Shown here one piece after another: positions 35,247-43,377 of a stretch of 64,000 bases of DNA. A program made the translations under genes and the position numbers. The stretch is from Candidatus Aalborgicola danicus. GTDB lineage: Bacteria > Pseudomonadota > Gammaproteobacteria > Burkholderiales > Burkholderiaceae_C. The stretch's first letter is position 1. Every line of letters begins with the position of its first letter. Location of the stretch: NCBI GenBank assembly GCA_016703945.1, contig JADJBC010000041.1:124001-188000 (forward strand), written 5' to 3'. The notes under the pieces are model-generated. The model saw only the letters and a program-made list of their open reading frames with translations. It had not been told where the DNA came from and searched no databases.

Positions 35247-35939
35247 TTAGCTTTTAAAGTCGAGCGGAGTGTCGACCACAGGCAGGTGCCCGGTCTTCAC
35301 CAGAATCAGACAGCCCTCCCGACTAAAAGGTTGGTGCTGGCTAAGATGGGGACTGCGAATCCAGCTCCCTTGATGGTAGCTTCCATATTCGTCAGAAAAG
35401 ACACCCTCAACGACGAGTATTTCTTCCCCACCGAAGTGGCGATGCGGGTTGAAAAATGTTCCAGGTGCCCAGCGCACCATAGCCGTGTGTTGGGTGCCAA
35501 ATTCGGCCAGTGGCAAAACCGTCAAGCCCTTAACAAGCCCCTGAAGCCAATGCGACTGTCGGGTGTCTACCACCCGCCGTTCGGCATCTGCCGGGTCGAG
35601 ATGACGGAGTTTTACAAACAATAGGCAGCCGTCCACTGAAAACGGTGCGTGCCGGGAGCCTGGTGGGTTTTTCAGGTAAGTGCCGGGTCCATAGGTACCG
35701 GCTTCATCGCTGAGCGTCCCATCGAGCACCAAAATCTCTTCACCCAATTCGTGGTCGTGCGATTCAAAACTTGCCCCGGCAGCGTATCGAACAATAGATG
35801 TAGCCTTTGCGGCCTCGGCACCGGCGCGCTCGAGCATCCGGCGGTGTATCAAGGGTGAAGGCGAGGCTTGCCAGGCCAACGTGCTGCTATCTACGACGCA
35901 GCGCCGTGAAAAGTCTGTATTGAGTCGCACGTGGTCCAT
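35247..35939 (-). CDS. ChrR-like double cupin protein
   Basis: 230 residues with two cupin domains. Each has a metal motif: SHDHELGEEILVLDGTLSDE (about residues 60-80) and PHRHFGGEEILVVEGVFSDE (about 165-185), with the conserved GTY/GSW and P-S-H parts. ChrR-type cupins bind zinc and act as anti-sigma factors or in oxidative stress. The N-terminal zinc-finger anti-sigma domain of true ChrR is missing, so an anti-sigma role is unlikely. A TTG at 35948 would be an alternative start overlapping the upstream gene. Confidence 0.82.
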   Translation of the reverse strand: MDHVRLNTDFSRRCVVDSSTLAWQASPSPLIHRRMLERAGAEAAKATSIVRYAAGASFESHDHELGEEILVLDGTLSDEAGTYGPGTYLKNPPGSRHAPFSVDGCLLFVKLRHLDPADAERRVVDTRQSHWLQGLVKGLTVLPLAEFGTQHTAMVRWAPGTFFNPHRHFGGEEILVVEGVFSDEYGSYHQGSWIRSPHLSQHQPFSREGCLILVKTGHLPVVDTPLDFKS

Positions 35940-35944
35940 GTCAC

Positions 35945-36124
35945 TCAATCGGGGTCTGAATTGCCGGCGGGGGTTGTCAAATCAGGGTCAAAGTTCTCGC
36001 GTGGTGGCTCATTTGCGACCGGGCGGCACATTTTTTCGCCATCCCATTGTTGCCCACACCAACACAGGCCGCGGGTGTCAATGATGCACGTTCCCGTGCC
36101 ACAGCAGCGCTCGTCATCTTGCAT
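35945..36124 (-). CDS. Small cysteine-rich protein
   Basis: 59 residues beginning MQDDERCCGTGTCI, with five to six cysteines in the first half (CC, C and CWC) and WCGQQWDGEKMC. This pattern recurs in small conserved proteins of betaproteobacteria I recall, but it has no named function. The cysteines may hold a metal or Fe-S centre. Five bases separate it from the cupin gene, so the two form one transcript. The start Met was chosen at the conserved block; a longer upstream frame exists. Confidence 0.7.
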   Translation of the reverse strand: MQDDERCCGTGTCIIDTRGLCWCGQQWDGEKMCRPVANEPPRENFDPDLTTPAGNSDPD

Positions 36125-36275
36125 GGCTTTATCCCGATAGGTAAGTGAGCGTGGTGCGTGAATGCGAATGCCCGCAAAATTCCCACAGATAAGGGTGGTG
36201 TGGCAGCATTCATTGCTTGAAGTAATTTTGCTCTTTTCTGAATTTCGCCCATTGGCATGAGGATATTGAATCGAC

Positions 36276-36635
36276 ATGACAGCATTGAACGTTCTGGGAG
36301 GCCCGCTATTAGCCTGCTCCTATGCTCCGTTGACCGGTTACCTTCGCGATGGTTGCTGCCAAACGGATGAAAGCGACCACGGCACCCATGTGGTTTGCGC
36401 CAGGATCACCAGTGATTTTCTGGCGTATTCACTCGCGCAGGGAAACGACCTGATAACGCCCCGACCGGAATACCGATTTGCCGGACTCAAACCTGGCGAC
36501 CGTTGGTGCCTTTGCGCTGTGCGCTGGAAAGAGGCTGTTTTAGCGGGAGTTGCGCCACCGGTACATCTGGACGCAACCCATGCCAAGGCACTGGAGACAG
36601 TGTCTCTGGAGCAACTGAAGCGACACGCGCTCTGA
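36276..36635 (+). CDS. DUF2237 family protein
   Basis: 119 residues: NVLGGPLLACSYAPLTGYLRDGCC, HVVCARITSDFLAYSLAQGNDL and FAGLKPGDRWCLCA are the typical conserved blocks. The family is widespread and unassigned; the conserved cysteines hint at metal or redox use. It diverges from the Cys-rich/cupin pair and is followed by a Trp-rich protein gene. Confidence 0.9.
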   Translation: MTALNVLGGPLLACSYAPLTGYLRDGCCQTDESDHGTHVVCARITSDFLAYSLAQGNDLITPRPEYRFAGLKPGDRWCLCAVRWKEAVLAGVAPPVHLDATHAKALETVSLEQLKRHAL

Positions 36636-36652
36636 ACTGAGGTGACAACGTT

Positions 36653-36895
36653 ATGCCGCTCTTGCATCCCAAGAAACTGTTGCTGACCAAATGGACCGCC
36701 GTGAAGCCCATTGCCAAAAACAAGCATTTTCTTGTGTCGCGGGTGATAGGGCCCGTTCCACCAGAGCTGGCTATTGAATGGGTTGAATTGGAGGCGGTGT
36801 ATTCAGGAACTGTGACGCGCATCCGCTGGCGGCAACTGCTGGATGAGACTCTTTGGTGCAGGGGTTGGCAGAGGGCAAGCGCCGTACAGCCTTAG
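36653..36895 (+). CDS. TIGR02450 family Trp-rich small protein
   Basis: 80 residues with NPKKLL-like start (LHPKKLLLTKWTAVKP), KHFLVSRV and a C-terminal LLDETLWCRGW. The family is named for its tryptophans; function unknown. Its stop TAG overlaps the gyrB stop TAA head-on within four bases (36892-36895). Confidence 0.88.
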   Translation: MPLLHPKKLLLTKWTAVKPIAKNKHFLVSRVIGPVPPELAIEWVELEAVYSGTVTRIRWRQLLDETLWCRGWQRASAVQP

Positions 36896-39519
36896 ATGTC
36901 GATGTTGCCAGCACGCAAGGCGTTAGTTTCGATGAAGTCGCGTCTAGGCTCCACCTCGTCGCCCATAAGCATCGTGAACACGCGGTCGGCTTCAATGGCG
37001 TCGTCAATCTGCACGCGTAGCAGGCGGCGCACGGTGGGGTCCATGGTGGTTTCCCACAGCTGGGCGGGGTTCATTTCACCCAGACCTTTGTAGCGCTGGC
37101 GGCTGGTGGCGTTTTCAGCTTGGGCGATCAGCCACGCCATGGCTTCGCGGAAGTCGGAAACTTTTTCTTCCTTCTGGCGTTCCCCTTCGCCACGCATGAC
37201 GCGGGCGCCTTCGGCCAGCAAGCCTTTGAAGGTGTTGGCGGCTTCGGCCAACGCGGCGTAGTCGGCACCGTGCACAAAATCTTGTGTCAGCACGCTGCTC
37301 TTGACGTTGCCGTGGTGGCGGCGGCTGATGCGCAGAATCGGTTTGTCGGTGCGCACGTCGAACTCACCAGCCACTTCGGCGTCGGGCAGGCGGGCCTGTA
37401 GCGCGGCGGCAGAGATTTTGGCGTCGGCAACCGTGTCCAGATTCAGCGCCACTCCGTCGGCCACACTGCGCAGTGCCTCCGCATCCATGAAATTCTTCAG
37501 ACGGGCAATGACCGCCTGGGCTACTTGGTGCTTGCGCGCCAGTGTCGACAGCGTGTCGCCGGAAATGGTGGTGCCCTTGCGAACTCCGTTCACATCTATT
37601 TCTGTGCCCCCGGTAAACACCGAGGCGTTGACCAACGCAATGCGCAGCAGGAAGTTGTCCAGGTCGCCTGCGCCTTGCAAATACAGCTCTTCCTTGCCGG
37701 CCTTGACCTTGTACAGCGGGGGCTGGGCGATGTAGATGTGGCCGCGCTCGACCAGCTCGGGCATCTGGCGGTAGAAGAAGGTCAAGAGCAGCGTGCGGAT
37801 ATGGGCGCCGTCGACGTCGGCGTCGGTCATGATGATGATGCGGTGGTATCGCAGCTTGGCGACGTTGAAGTCGTCGTTGCCGGTGGTGCCACCGGCCTTG
37901 CCGATGCCGGTGCCTAAAGCGGTAATCAAGGTCAAAATTTCGTTGCTGGTCAGCAGCTTTTCATAGCGCGCTTTTTCCACATTCAAAATCTTGCCCCGCA
38001 AGGGCAGAATCGCCTGGAACTTGCGGTCACGGCCCTGTTTGGCAGAGCCACCGGCGGAGTCGCCCTCGACGATGTAGATTTCGCACATCGCCGGGTCTTT
38101 TTCCTGGCAGTCGGCCAGTTTTCCAGGCAGGCCCATGCCGTCGAGCACGCCCTTGCGGCGCGTCATGTCACGGGCCTTGCGTGCGGCTTCGCGGGCGCGG
38201 GCCGCTTCAATGATCTTGCCGACGATGATTTTGGCGTCTGCGGGGCGCTCTTGCAAGTAGTCGGCCAGCAGCTTGCTGACGATGTCCTCCACGGGGCCGC
38301 GCACTTCGCTGGAGACCAGCTTATCCTTGGTCTGGCTGCTGAATTTGGGCTCTGGCACTTTGACGCTTAACACGCAGGTCAGGCCTTCGCGCATGTCATC
38401 GCCGGTCACTTCGACCTTGGCCTTCTTGGCCAGTTCGGATTCGTCGATGTATTTGTTGATGACGCGGGTCATGGCCGCGCGCAGGCCGGTCAAGTGGGTG
38501 CCGCCGTCGCGTTGGGGGATGTTGTTGGTGAAACACAGGACCTGCTCGTTGTAGCCGCTGTTCCACTGCATGGCCACTTCGACGCCGATGTTGGTCTGCT
38601 GGTCGCTCTGACGGTCGCCCATGGCGTGGAAGATGTTGGGGTTCAACACCGTCTTGCCTTTGTTGATGAAGTTCACAAAGCCTTTGACGCCACCGGCGCC
38701 GGAGAAGTCGTCTTCTTTGCCGCTGCGCTCGTCTTTGAGGCGAATCTTGACGCCATTGTTCAGGAAGCTGAGTTCGCGCAGGCGCTTGCTCAGGATTTCG
38801 TAATGAAAGTCAGAGTTGGTTTGGAAGATGTCCAGGTCGGGCAGGAAGTGCACTTCGGTGCCGCGCTTTTCGGTTTCGCCAATCACCTTCATCGGCGAGA
38901 CTTCGACGCCATTCACGGTCTCGATCAGTCGGTTCTGCACGAAGCCCTTGCTGAACTCCATCACATGGACCTTGCCGTCGCGGCGGATGGTCAGACGCAG
39001 CATTTTGGACAGCGCGTTCACACAAGAAACGCCCACACCGTGCAGGCCACCCGAGACCTTGTAGCTGTTCTGGTTGAACTTGCCACCGGCGTGCAATTCG
39101 GTCAGCGCGATTTCGGCCGCCGAGCGCTTGGGCTCGTGCTTGTCATCCATCTTCACCCCGGTGGGAATGCCGCGACCGTTGTCGACGACGCTGATGGAGT
39201 TGTCGGAGTGGATGGTGACCAGAATGTCATCGCAATGGCCGGCCAGCGATTCGTCGATGGAGTTGTCCACGACTTCGAACACCAGATGGTGCAGACCGGT
39301 GCCGTCGGACGTGTCGCCGATGTACATGCCGGGGCGCTTGCGCACGGCCTCCAGGCCTTCCAGGATCTGGATGGAGCCTTCGCCATAGGCCTCGGTTGCA
39401 CCGGCCTGGTTGGTGTCAATGGTGGGCTGGAAGTTGGAGCTGTCCGATCCGCCCTCGCCCGTGTGCACGTGCGCGTCATTGTTTTCGGGGGTGCTGTCGG
39501 GCTTGTTTTCTTCGGTCAT
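36892..39519 (-). CDS. gyrB: DNA gyrase subunit B
   Basis: 875 residues. GHKL ATPase (EVVDNSIDESLAGHCD, GRGIPTG, GGLHGVG), transducer, and TOPRIM domain (EGDSAGGSAKQGRDRKFQAILPLRGKILNVEKAR, DADVDGAHI), then the C-terminal part with RYKGLGEMNP. Gyrase introduces negative supercoils with GyrA. The first about 45 residues are an acidic, poorly conserved extension. It is downstream of dnaN in the dnaA-dnaN-gyrB order, with a hairpin in the gap. Confidence 0.98.
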   Translation of the reverse strand: MTEENKPDSTPENNDAHVHTGEGGSDSSNFQPTIDTNQAGATEAYGEGSIQILEGLEAVRKRPGMYIGDTSDGTGLHHLVFEVVDNSIDESLAGHCDDILVTIHSDNSISVVDNGRGIPTGVKMDDKHEPKRSAAEIALTELHAGGKFNQNSYKVSGGLHGVGVSCVNALSKMLRLTIRRDGKVHVMEFSKGFVQNRLIETVNGVEVSPMKVIGETEKRGTEVHFLPDLDIFQTNSDFHYEILSKRLRELSFLNNGVKIRLKDERSGKEDDFSGAGGVKGFVNFINKGKTVLNPNIFHAMGDRQSDQQTNIGVEVAMQWNSGYNEQVLCFTNNIPQRDGGTHLTGLRAAMTRVINKYIDESELAKKAKVEVTGDDMREGLTCVLSVKVPEPKFSSQTKDKLVSSEVRGPVEDIVSKLLADYLQERPADAKIIVGKIIEAARAREAARKARDMTRRKGVLDGMGLPGKLADCQEKDPAMCEIYIVEGDSAGGSAKQGRDRKFQAILPLRGKILNVEKARYEKLLTSNEILTLITALGTGIGKAGGTTGNDDFNVAKLRYHRIIIMTDADVDGAHIRTLLLTFFYRQMPELVERGHIYIAQPPLYKVKAGKEELYLQGAGDLDNFLLRIALVNASVFTGGTEIDVNGVRKGTTISGDTLSTLARKHQVAQAVIARLKNFMDAEALRSVADGVALNLDTVADAKISAAALQARLPDAEVAGEFDVRTDKPILRISRRHHGNVKSSVLTQDFVHGADYAALAEAANTFKGLLAEGARVMRGEGERQKEEKVSDFREAMAWLIAQAENATSRQRYKGLGEMNPAQLWETTMDPTVRRLLRVQIDDAIEADRVFTMLMGDEVEPRRDFIETNALRAGNIDI

Positions 39520-39549
39520 GGCTAACTTTCTCTCGATACTCTAATGACC

Positions 39550-39573
39550 AAACCCCCGGGAGGCCGGGGGTTT
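39550..39573. terminator. Strong hairpin between dnaN and gyrB
   Basis: AAACCCCCGG and CCGGGGGTTT form a perfect 10-base stem with a 4-base loop. On the minus strand only a short TTT follows, so it may attenuate rather than fully stop transcription from dnaN into gyrB. Confidence 0.75.
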
Positions 39574-39603
39574 GCGCCGTATGGCGCTACATTTTCAGTA
39601 GCA

Positions 39604-40710
39604 TTAAATTCTCATCGGCATTACCACGTATTTGAACGTGGCGTTGTCCGGAATGGTGAACAGCGCCGAGCTGTTGCCATCGGACAGTTCCAGCTTGACC
39701 ATGTCCTGGCTCATATTGGCCAGCGCATCGATCAGGTAGGTCACGTTGAAACCAATCTCGATGCTGTCGCCGCCGTAGTCGATGTCCAGTTCGTCCACGG
39801 CTTCTTCCTGCTCGGCATTGTTGGACGCCACGCGCAGGCTACCGGGGTCGATGTTCAGGCGCACGCCCTTGAACTTGTCACTGGTCAGAATCGCAGTGCG
39901 CTGCAGCGTGGCCAGCAGGGCGGTGCGACCCAGCGTGATGCTGTTCTTGTGGTTCTTGGGAATGACTCGGTTGTAGTCGGGGAACTTGCCCTCGACCAGC
40001 TTGGTCACGAACTCCATGCCGTCGAACACGAACTTGGCCTGGTTGTTGGCGAACTGCATCTCGATGGCGCCTTCGGCGTCGGACAACAGGCGCTGCAACT
40101 CCACTACGGTCTTGCGCGGCAGGATCACTTCTTGTTTCGGCACTTCCACGTCCAGCGTGGCGGAGGCAAAGGCCAGGCGGTGGCCATCGGTGGCAACCAG
40201 GCTGAGCGTCTTGCCTTCGGCAACAAACAGGATGCCGTTAAGGTAGTAGCGAATGTCATGCACGGCCATTGCAAACGACACCTGGCTCAGCAGGCTCTTC
40301 AGTGTCTTTTGCGGCACGCTGAACACAGGGCCGAAGTTGGCCGATTCCTGCACCAGCGGAAAGTCTTCAGCGGCCATGGTTTGCAGCGTGAACTTGCTTT
40401 TGCCGCCCTTGAGAATGATTTTGCTCTGACTGGATTCCAGCGACACGGTCTGGTCGGCTGGCATGGTGCGCAGAATGTCGATGAGTTTGCGCGCGCCAAT
40501 GGTGGTGGTGAAGTTGCCGGTATCACCACCCAGTTCGGCGGTGGTGCGGATCTGGATTTCGAGGTCGCTGGTGGTGACCTGTAATGAAGTGCCGGTTTTG
40601 CGGATCAACACATTGGCGAGTATGGGCAAGGTGTGTCGGCGTTCTACAATTCCGGCGACGGACTGTAGTACCGAGAGGACTTTGTCCTGCGTTGCCTTCA
40701 AAACGATCAT
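39604..40710 (-). CDS. dnaN: DNA polymerase III sliding clamp (beta subunit)
   Basis: 368 residues. N-terminus MIVLKATQDKVLSVLQSVAGIVERRHTLPILANVLI and C-terminal PMRI are typical. The clamp encircles DNA and tethers polymerase III. The start MIVLKA was chosen over a longer frame. It lies 122 bases downstream of dnaA; that gap has no DnaA box. Confidence 0.98.
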   Translation of the reverse strand: MIVLKATQDKVLSVLQSVAGIVERRHTLPILANVLIRKTGTSLQVTTSDLEIQIRTTAELGGDTGNFTTTIGARKLIDILRTMPADQTVSLESSQSKIILKGGKSKFTLQTMAAEDFPLVQESANFGPVFSVPQKTLKSLLSQVSFAMAVHDIRYYLNGILFVAEGKTLSLVATDGHRLAFASATLDVEVPKQEVILPRKTVVELQRLLSDAEGAIEMQFANNQAKFVFDGMEFVTKLVEGKFPDYNRVIPKNHKNSITLGRTALLATLQRTAILTSDKFKGVRLNIDPGSLRVASNNAEQEEAVDELDIDYGGDSIEIGFNVTYLIDALANMSQDMVKLELSDGNSSALFTIPDNATFKYVVMPMRI

Positions 40711-40832
40711 GTCAACCTCTTCTTTAATATCTGTTGTCGCAACTCTTTGCGCCACGTACCCGGTTTTTCCAGAAACCATCCATTTTCCCAGTTTTGTGCG
40801 CTACTTTCGGTCGGCTGGTGTTTTATTCGTGT

Positions 40833-42245
40833 TCAACCTTTAAGCGTTTGTTCCAACACATGCAGTTGCTGGTTCAGTTCGGTCATCTGCTGGCGCTCGC
40901 CATTGATTTTGCGCACGGCGTGTAACACTGTCGTGTGGTCGCGCCCGCCAAACAATTCTCCGATTTCGGGAAGACTTTTTTGTGTCAATTCCTTGGCCAG
41001 GTACATGGCAATCTGGCGCGGGCGGGCGATGCTGGCCGGGCGCTTTTTGGAGTACATGTCGGCGACCTTGATCTTGTAGTAGTCGGCCACCGTTTTCTGA
41101 ATGTTTTCCACCGAAATTTGCCGGTTTTGGATGGACAGCAGGTCGCGCAGGGCTTCACGGGCCAACTGGATGGAAATTTCCTTCTGATTGAAGCGTGAAT
41201 AGGCCAGAATTTTTCGCAACGCACCTTCGAGTTCACGCACGTTGGACCGAACGTTCTTTGCTACAAAAAAGGCTACCTCTTCGGGCATTTCCGTGCCTTC
41301 AACGCGGGCTTTATTGATGAGGATCGCCACCCGCATTTCCAGTTCAGGCGGTTCAATTGCAACCGTCAGGCCGGAGTCGAAGCGGGACACCAGACGTTCG
41401 TGGATGTCGGTCAAACCTTTGGGGTAGGTGTCGCTGGTCATCACGATGTGTGATTTCTTGGCCAGCAAGGCTTCAAAGGCGTTGAAGAACTCTTCTTGGG
41501 TGCGGTCTTTGTTGGCAAAGAACTGCACATCGTCAATCAACAGCAAATCCAAAGAGTGATAACGCTCCTTGAATTCGTCAAAAGTCTTACGCTGGTAGGC
41601 TTTAACCACATCCGATACAAATTGCTCCGCGTGGATGTAGAGAACTTTGGATCCGGGCTTGTCCGCCAATAGCCGGTTTCCAACAGCGTGCATCAAGTGG
41701 GTCTTGCCCAAGCCGACGCCGCCGTAGATGAACAAGGGGTTGTACAAATGACCTGGAATGGTCGCTACATGCATGGCGGCGGCACGGGCCATGCGATTGG
41801 CAGTTCCTTCCACCAGGTTTTCAAACGTCAAGCTGCTGTTGAGCCGGTTCTTGGGAAGGCCGGATGGCGTCGGTTCCCCCGCTGCCACACTTTCCTCCGC
41901 TGAAACCATTTCGACGATTGGAGAGATAACCACTTTCCGGACAATGGTTTCCCGGGGAGTGATCGCTAACTCAATCTGAACCGGTTGCCCATACATTTTT
42001 TCAAGCATCTGCGCAATGCGCCCGCTGTATTGCGCCCGAACCCAGTCCAGTTTGAAGCGGTTCGCGATATAAATGGTGACCTTGGAAAAATCTTCCTCCA
42101 CTTGTGCAATGAGAGGCTTGATCCAGGTGTTGAACTGCTGTTCAGGAAGTTCCTGGGCAAGTTGGTCAACACAGCTCTGCCACAGACTTTGGCCTATATC
42201 GAGCCCGGTAGAAGGGGTTGGGTTAGATGGGTGTCCCTCGGTCAT
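40833..42245 (-). CDS. dnaA: Chromosomal replication initiator DnaA
   Basis: 470 residues. Domain I (LWQSCVDQLAQELPEQQFNTWIKPL), AAA+ with GGVGLGKTHL and Walker B DLLLIDDVQF, and domain IV with the DnaA-box-binding signature GGRDHTTVLHA. The gene runs away from oriC; two DnaA boxes lie in front of it and could mediate autoregulation. Confidence 0.99.
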   Translation of the reverse strand: MTEGHPSNPTPSTGLDIGQSLWQSCVDQLAQELPEQQFNTWIKPLIAQVEEDFSKVTIYIANRFKLDWVRAQYSGRIAQMLEKMYGQPVQIELAITPRETIVRKVVISPIVEMVSAEESVAAGEPTPSGLPKNRLNSSLTFENLVEGTANRMARAAAMHVATIPGHLYNPLFIYGGVGLGKTHLMHAVGNRLLADKPGSKVLYIHAEQFVSDVVKAYQRKTFDEFKERYHSLDLLLIDDVQFFANKDRTQEEFFNAFEALLAKKSHIVMTSDTYPKGLTDIHERLVSRFDSGLTVAIEPPELEMRVAILINKARVEGTEMPEEVAFFVAKNVRSNVRELEGALRKILAYSRFNQKEISIQLAREALRDLLSIQNRQISVENIQKTVADYYKIKVADMYSKKRPASIARPRQIAMYLAKELTQKSLPEIGELFGGRDHTTVLHAVRKINGERQQMTELNQQLHVLEQTLKG

Positions 42246-42261
42246 TATTCTTTTCAGCTTC

Positions 42262-42270
42262 TGTGGATAG
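42262..42270 (-). promoter_or_regulatory. DnaA box in oriC (1)
   Basis: TGTGGATAG, reverse complement of CTATCCACA, 17 bases upstream of the dnaA start. Confidence 0.75.
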
Positions 42271-42310
42271 TTATGGTTTGCTGCACATTGAATTGTAATT
42301 TATCAAAACC

Positions 42311-42319
42311 TTATCCACA
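42311..42319 (+). promoter_or_regulatory. DnaA box in oriC (2)
   Basis: Perfect consensus TTATCCACA next to the AT-rich segment. Confidence 0.85.
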
Positions 42320-42374
42320 ATTTTGCAGTGCAGCAGCAACCTACAGTGCTACGGCGCGTTCCAGATGTAAGGCC

Positions 42375-42403
42375 TTGCCCTGCCTGAGAAAATTTGCCAT
42401 AAT
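42375..42403 (+). promoter_or_regulatory. Promoter of rpmH
   Basis: -35 TTGCCC (42375-42380), 17-base spacer, -10 CATAAT (42398-42403), a good sigma-70 promoter. Downstream the leader has a hairpin CCCTGA (42413-42418) with TCAGGG (42425-42430). Confidence 0.75.
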
Positions 42404-42497
42404 CGACGGTTCCCCTGATTGTGTTCAGGGCGATTTGACCGAGAACCGCCGTTTTAAATGGTAGTGTTCCGAAACTGAGCCTGTTAGGAATTCCAAA

Positions 42498-42632
42498 ATG
42501 AAACGCACTTACCAACCCTCCAAAATCCGTCGTGCCCGCACCCACGGCTTTCTTGTTCGTATGAAAACCCGTGGTGGCCGCGCGGTCATCAATGCGCGTC
42601 GCGCCAAAGGCCGCAAGCGCCTGGCCGTCTAG
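42498..42632 (+). CDS. rpmH: 50S ribosomal protein L34
   Basis: 44 residues, MKRTYQPSKIRRARTHGFL..., the standard L34 sequence and length. First gene of the rightward origin operon. Confidence 0.99.
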   Translation: MKRTYQPSKIRRARTHGFLVRMKTRGGRAVINARRAKGRKRLAV

Positions 42633-42706
42633 CCGCTGGTTGCGGGTGTATTCCTGCACATGCGCCTCGCGGTTTTGCCGGCGTGCGGTTTTGGTAAAGA
42701 GCCAAC

Positions 42707-43105
42707 GTGCAGCGATTGAAATCTAGGCCCCAGTTTCAGGCAGTCCTGGCTGGGAGTACTGTAGCTCGGACCGCGCACTTTGCCATGCATTGCTGCCCTC
42801 TTGAGTTGCCGCAGCCTCTTAGTCATAGCCCGGCTTTGTTTGCCGTGAACGCGGTATGGTTCGGTGCTATGGTTCCTAAGCGTTGGGCAAAACGGGCTGT
42901 GACCCGAAACACCATCAAACGTCAGATTTACAGCGTCAGTGTTGATTTTGAGTCCGTGTTATCCACACGGGCGCATGTGGTCCGATTGCGTGCCGGGTTT
43001 GATCGGGTGCAGTTTCCAAGCGCGACGTCCGATGCGCTCAAAGCGGCCGTTCGTGCTGAATTACGGCTGCTGTTTTCGCGGGTTCAAGAGGCTGTTGCCA
43101 AATGA
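42707..43105 (+). CDS. rnpA: Ribonuclease P protein component
   Basis: 132 residues beginning at GTG (42707), with the family core AVTRNTIKRQIYSV (usual RNR motif region). RnpA binds the catalytic RNA that matures tRNA 5' ends. It overlaps yidD at ATGATG. A DnaA box (TTATCCACA, 42959-42967) lies inside the gene. Confidence 0.95.
   Translation: MQRLKSRPQFQAVLAGSTVARTAHFAMHCCPLELPQPLSHSPALFAVNAVWFGAMVPKRWAKRAVTRNTIKRQIYSVSVDFESVLSTRAHVVRLRAGFDRVQFPSATSDALKAAVRAELRLLFSRVQEAVAK
42959..42967 (+). promoter_or_regulatory. DnaA box inside rnpA
   Basis: Perfect TTATCCACA within the coding sequence, 640 bases from the oriC box; may extend the DnaA-binding region. Confidence 0.5.
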
Positions 43106-43377
43106 TGCGTGTCGCCCTTATGCAAGTTGTCAAAGCATACCGGATGTTTTTGAGCCCGTGGTTGGGGTCGTCTTGTCGCTTTGAACCCACTTGTTCCCTG
43201 TATGCTCTCACGGCCTTGGAGTCGCATGGTGCGGCGGCCGGTAGTTACCTTGCTGCTACTCGAATCGCGCGTTGTCACCCTTGGTGTGCGGGAGGTCTTG
43301 ATCCTGTGCCCAGTGAAGCTCCCAGGTTGTTTGCCTGGCTGACCCCCTCTTCCCATTCTGAAAAGAAACGCTCATGA
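43102..43377 (+). CDS. yidD: Membrane protein insertion efficiency factor YidD
   Basis: 91 residues with VKAYRMFLSPWLGSSCRFEPTCS and the C-terminal CHPWCAGGLDPVP, matching the short YidD family. It overlaps both rnpA (upstream) and yidC (downstream) by four bases, giving translational coupling. It aids membrane protein insertion by YidC. Confidence 0.97.
   Translation: MMRVALMQVVKAYRMFLSPWLGSSCRFEPTCSLYALTALESHGAAAGSYLAATRIARCHPWCAGGLDPVPSEAPRLFAWLTPSSHSEKKRS

Larger units (their letters stand above)
42246..42497. other. Origin region between dnaA and rpmH (oriC candidate)
   Basis: 252 bases separating the leftward dnaA-dnaN-gyrB genes from the rightward rpmH-rnpA-yidD-yidC-mnmE genes. It has two DnaA boxes in opposite orientation and an AT-rich segment (about 42285-42325) suited to unwinding. 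With so few boxes seen, the full oriC may extend into rnpA, where another TTATCCACA lies. Confidence 0.8.

Noticed and set aside
36892..36895. Overlap of gyrB and TIGR02450 stop codons as a regulatory feature
   Set aside because: Head-on stop overlap of a few bases is common in compact genomes.
38494..39525. 343-codon plus-strand frame opposite gyrB
   Set aside because: A shadow of gyrB, with Val/Ala/His-rich nonsense sequence.
40711..40832. Gap between dnaA and dnaN as an origin
   Set aside because: No DnaA box seen there; the dnaA-rpmH gap has two.
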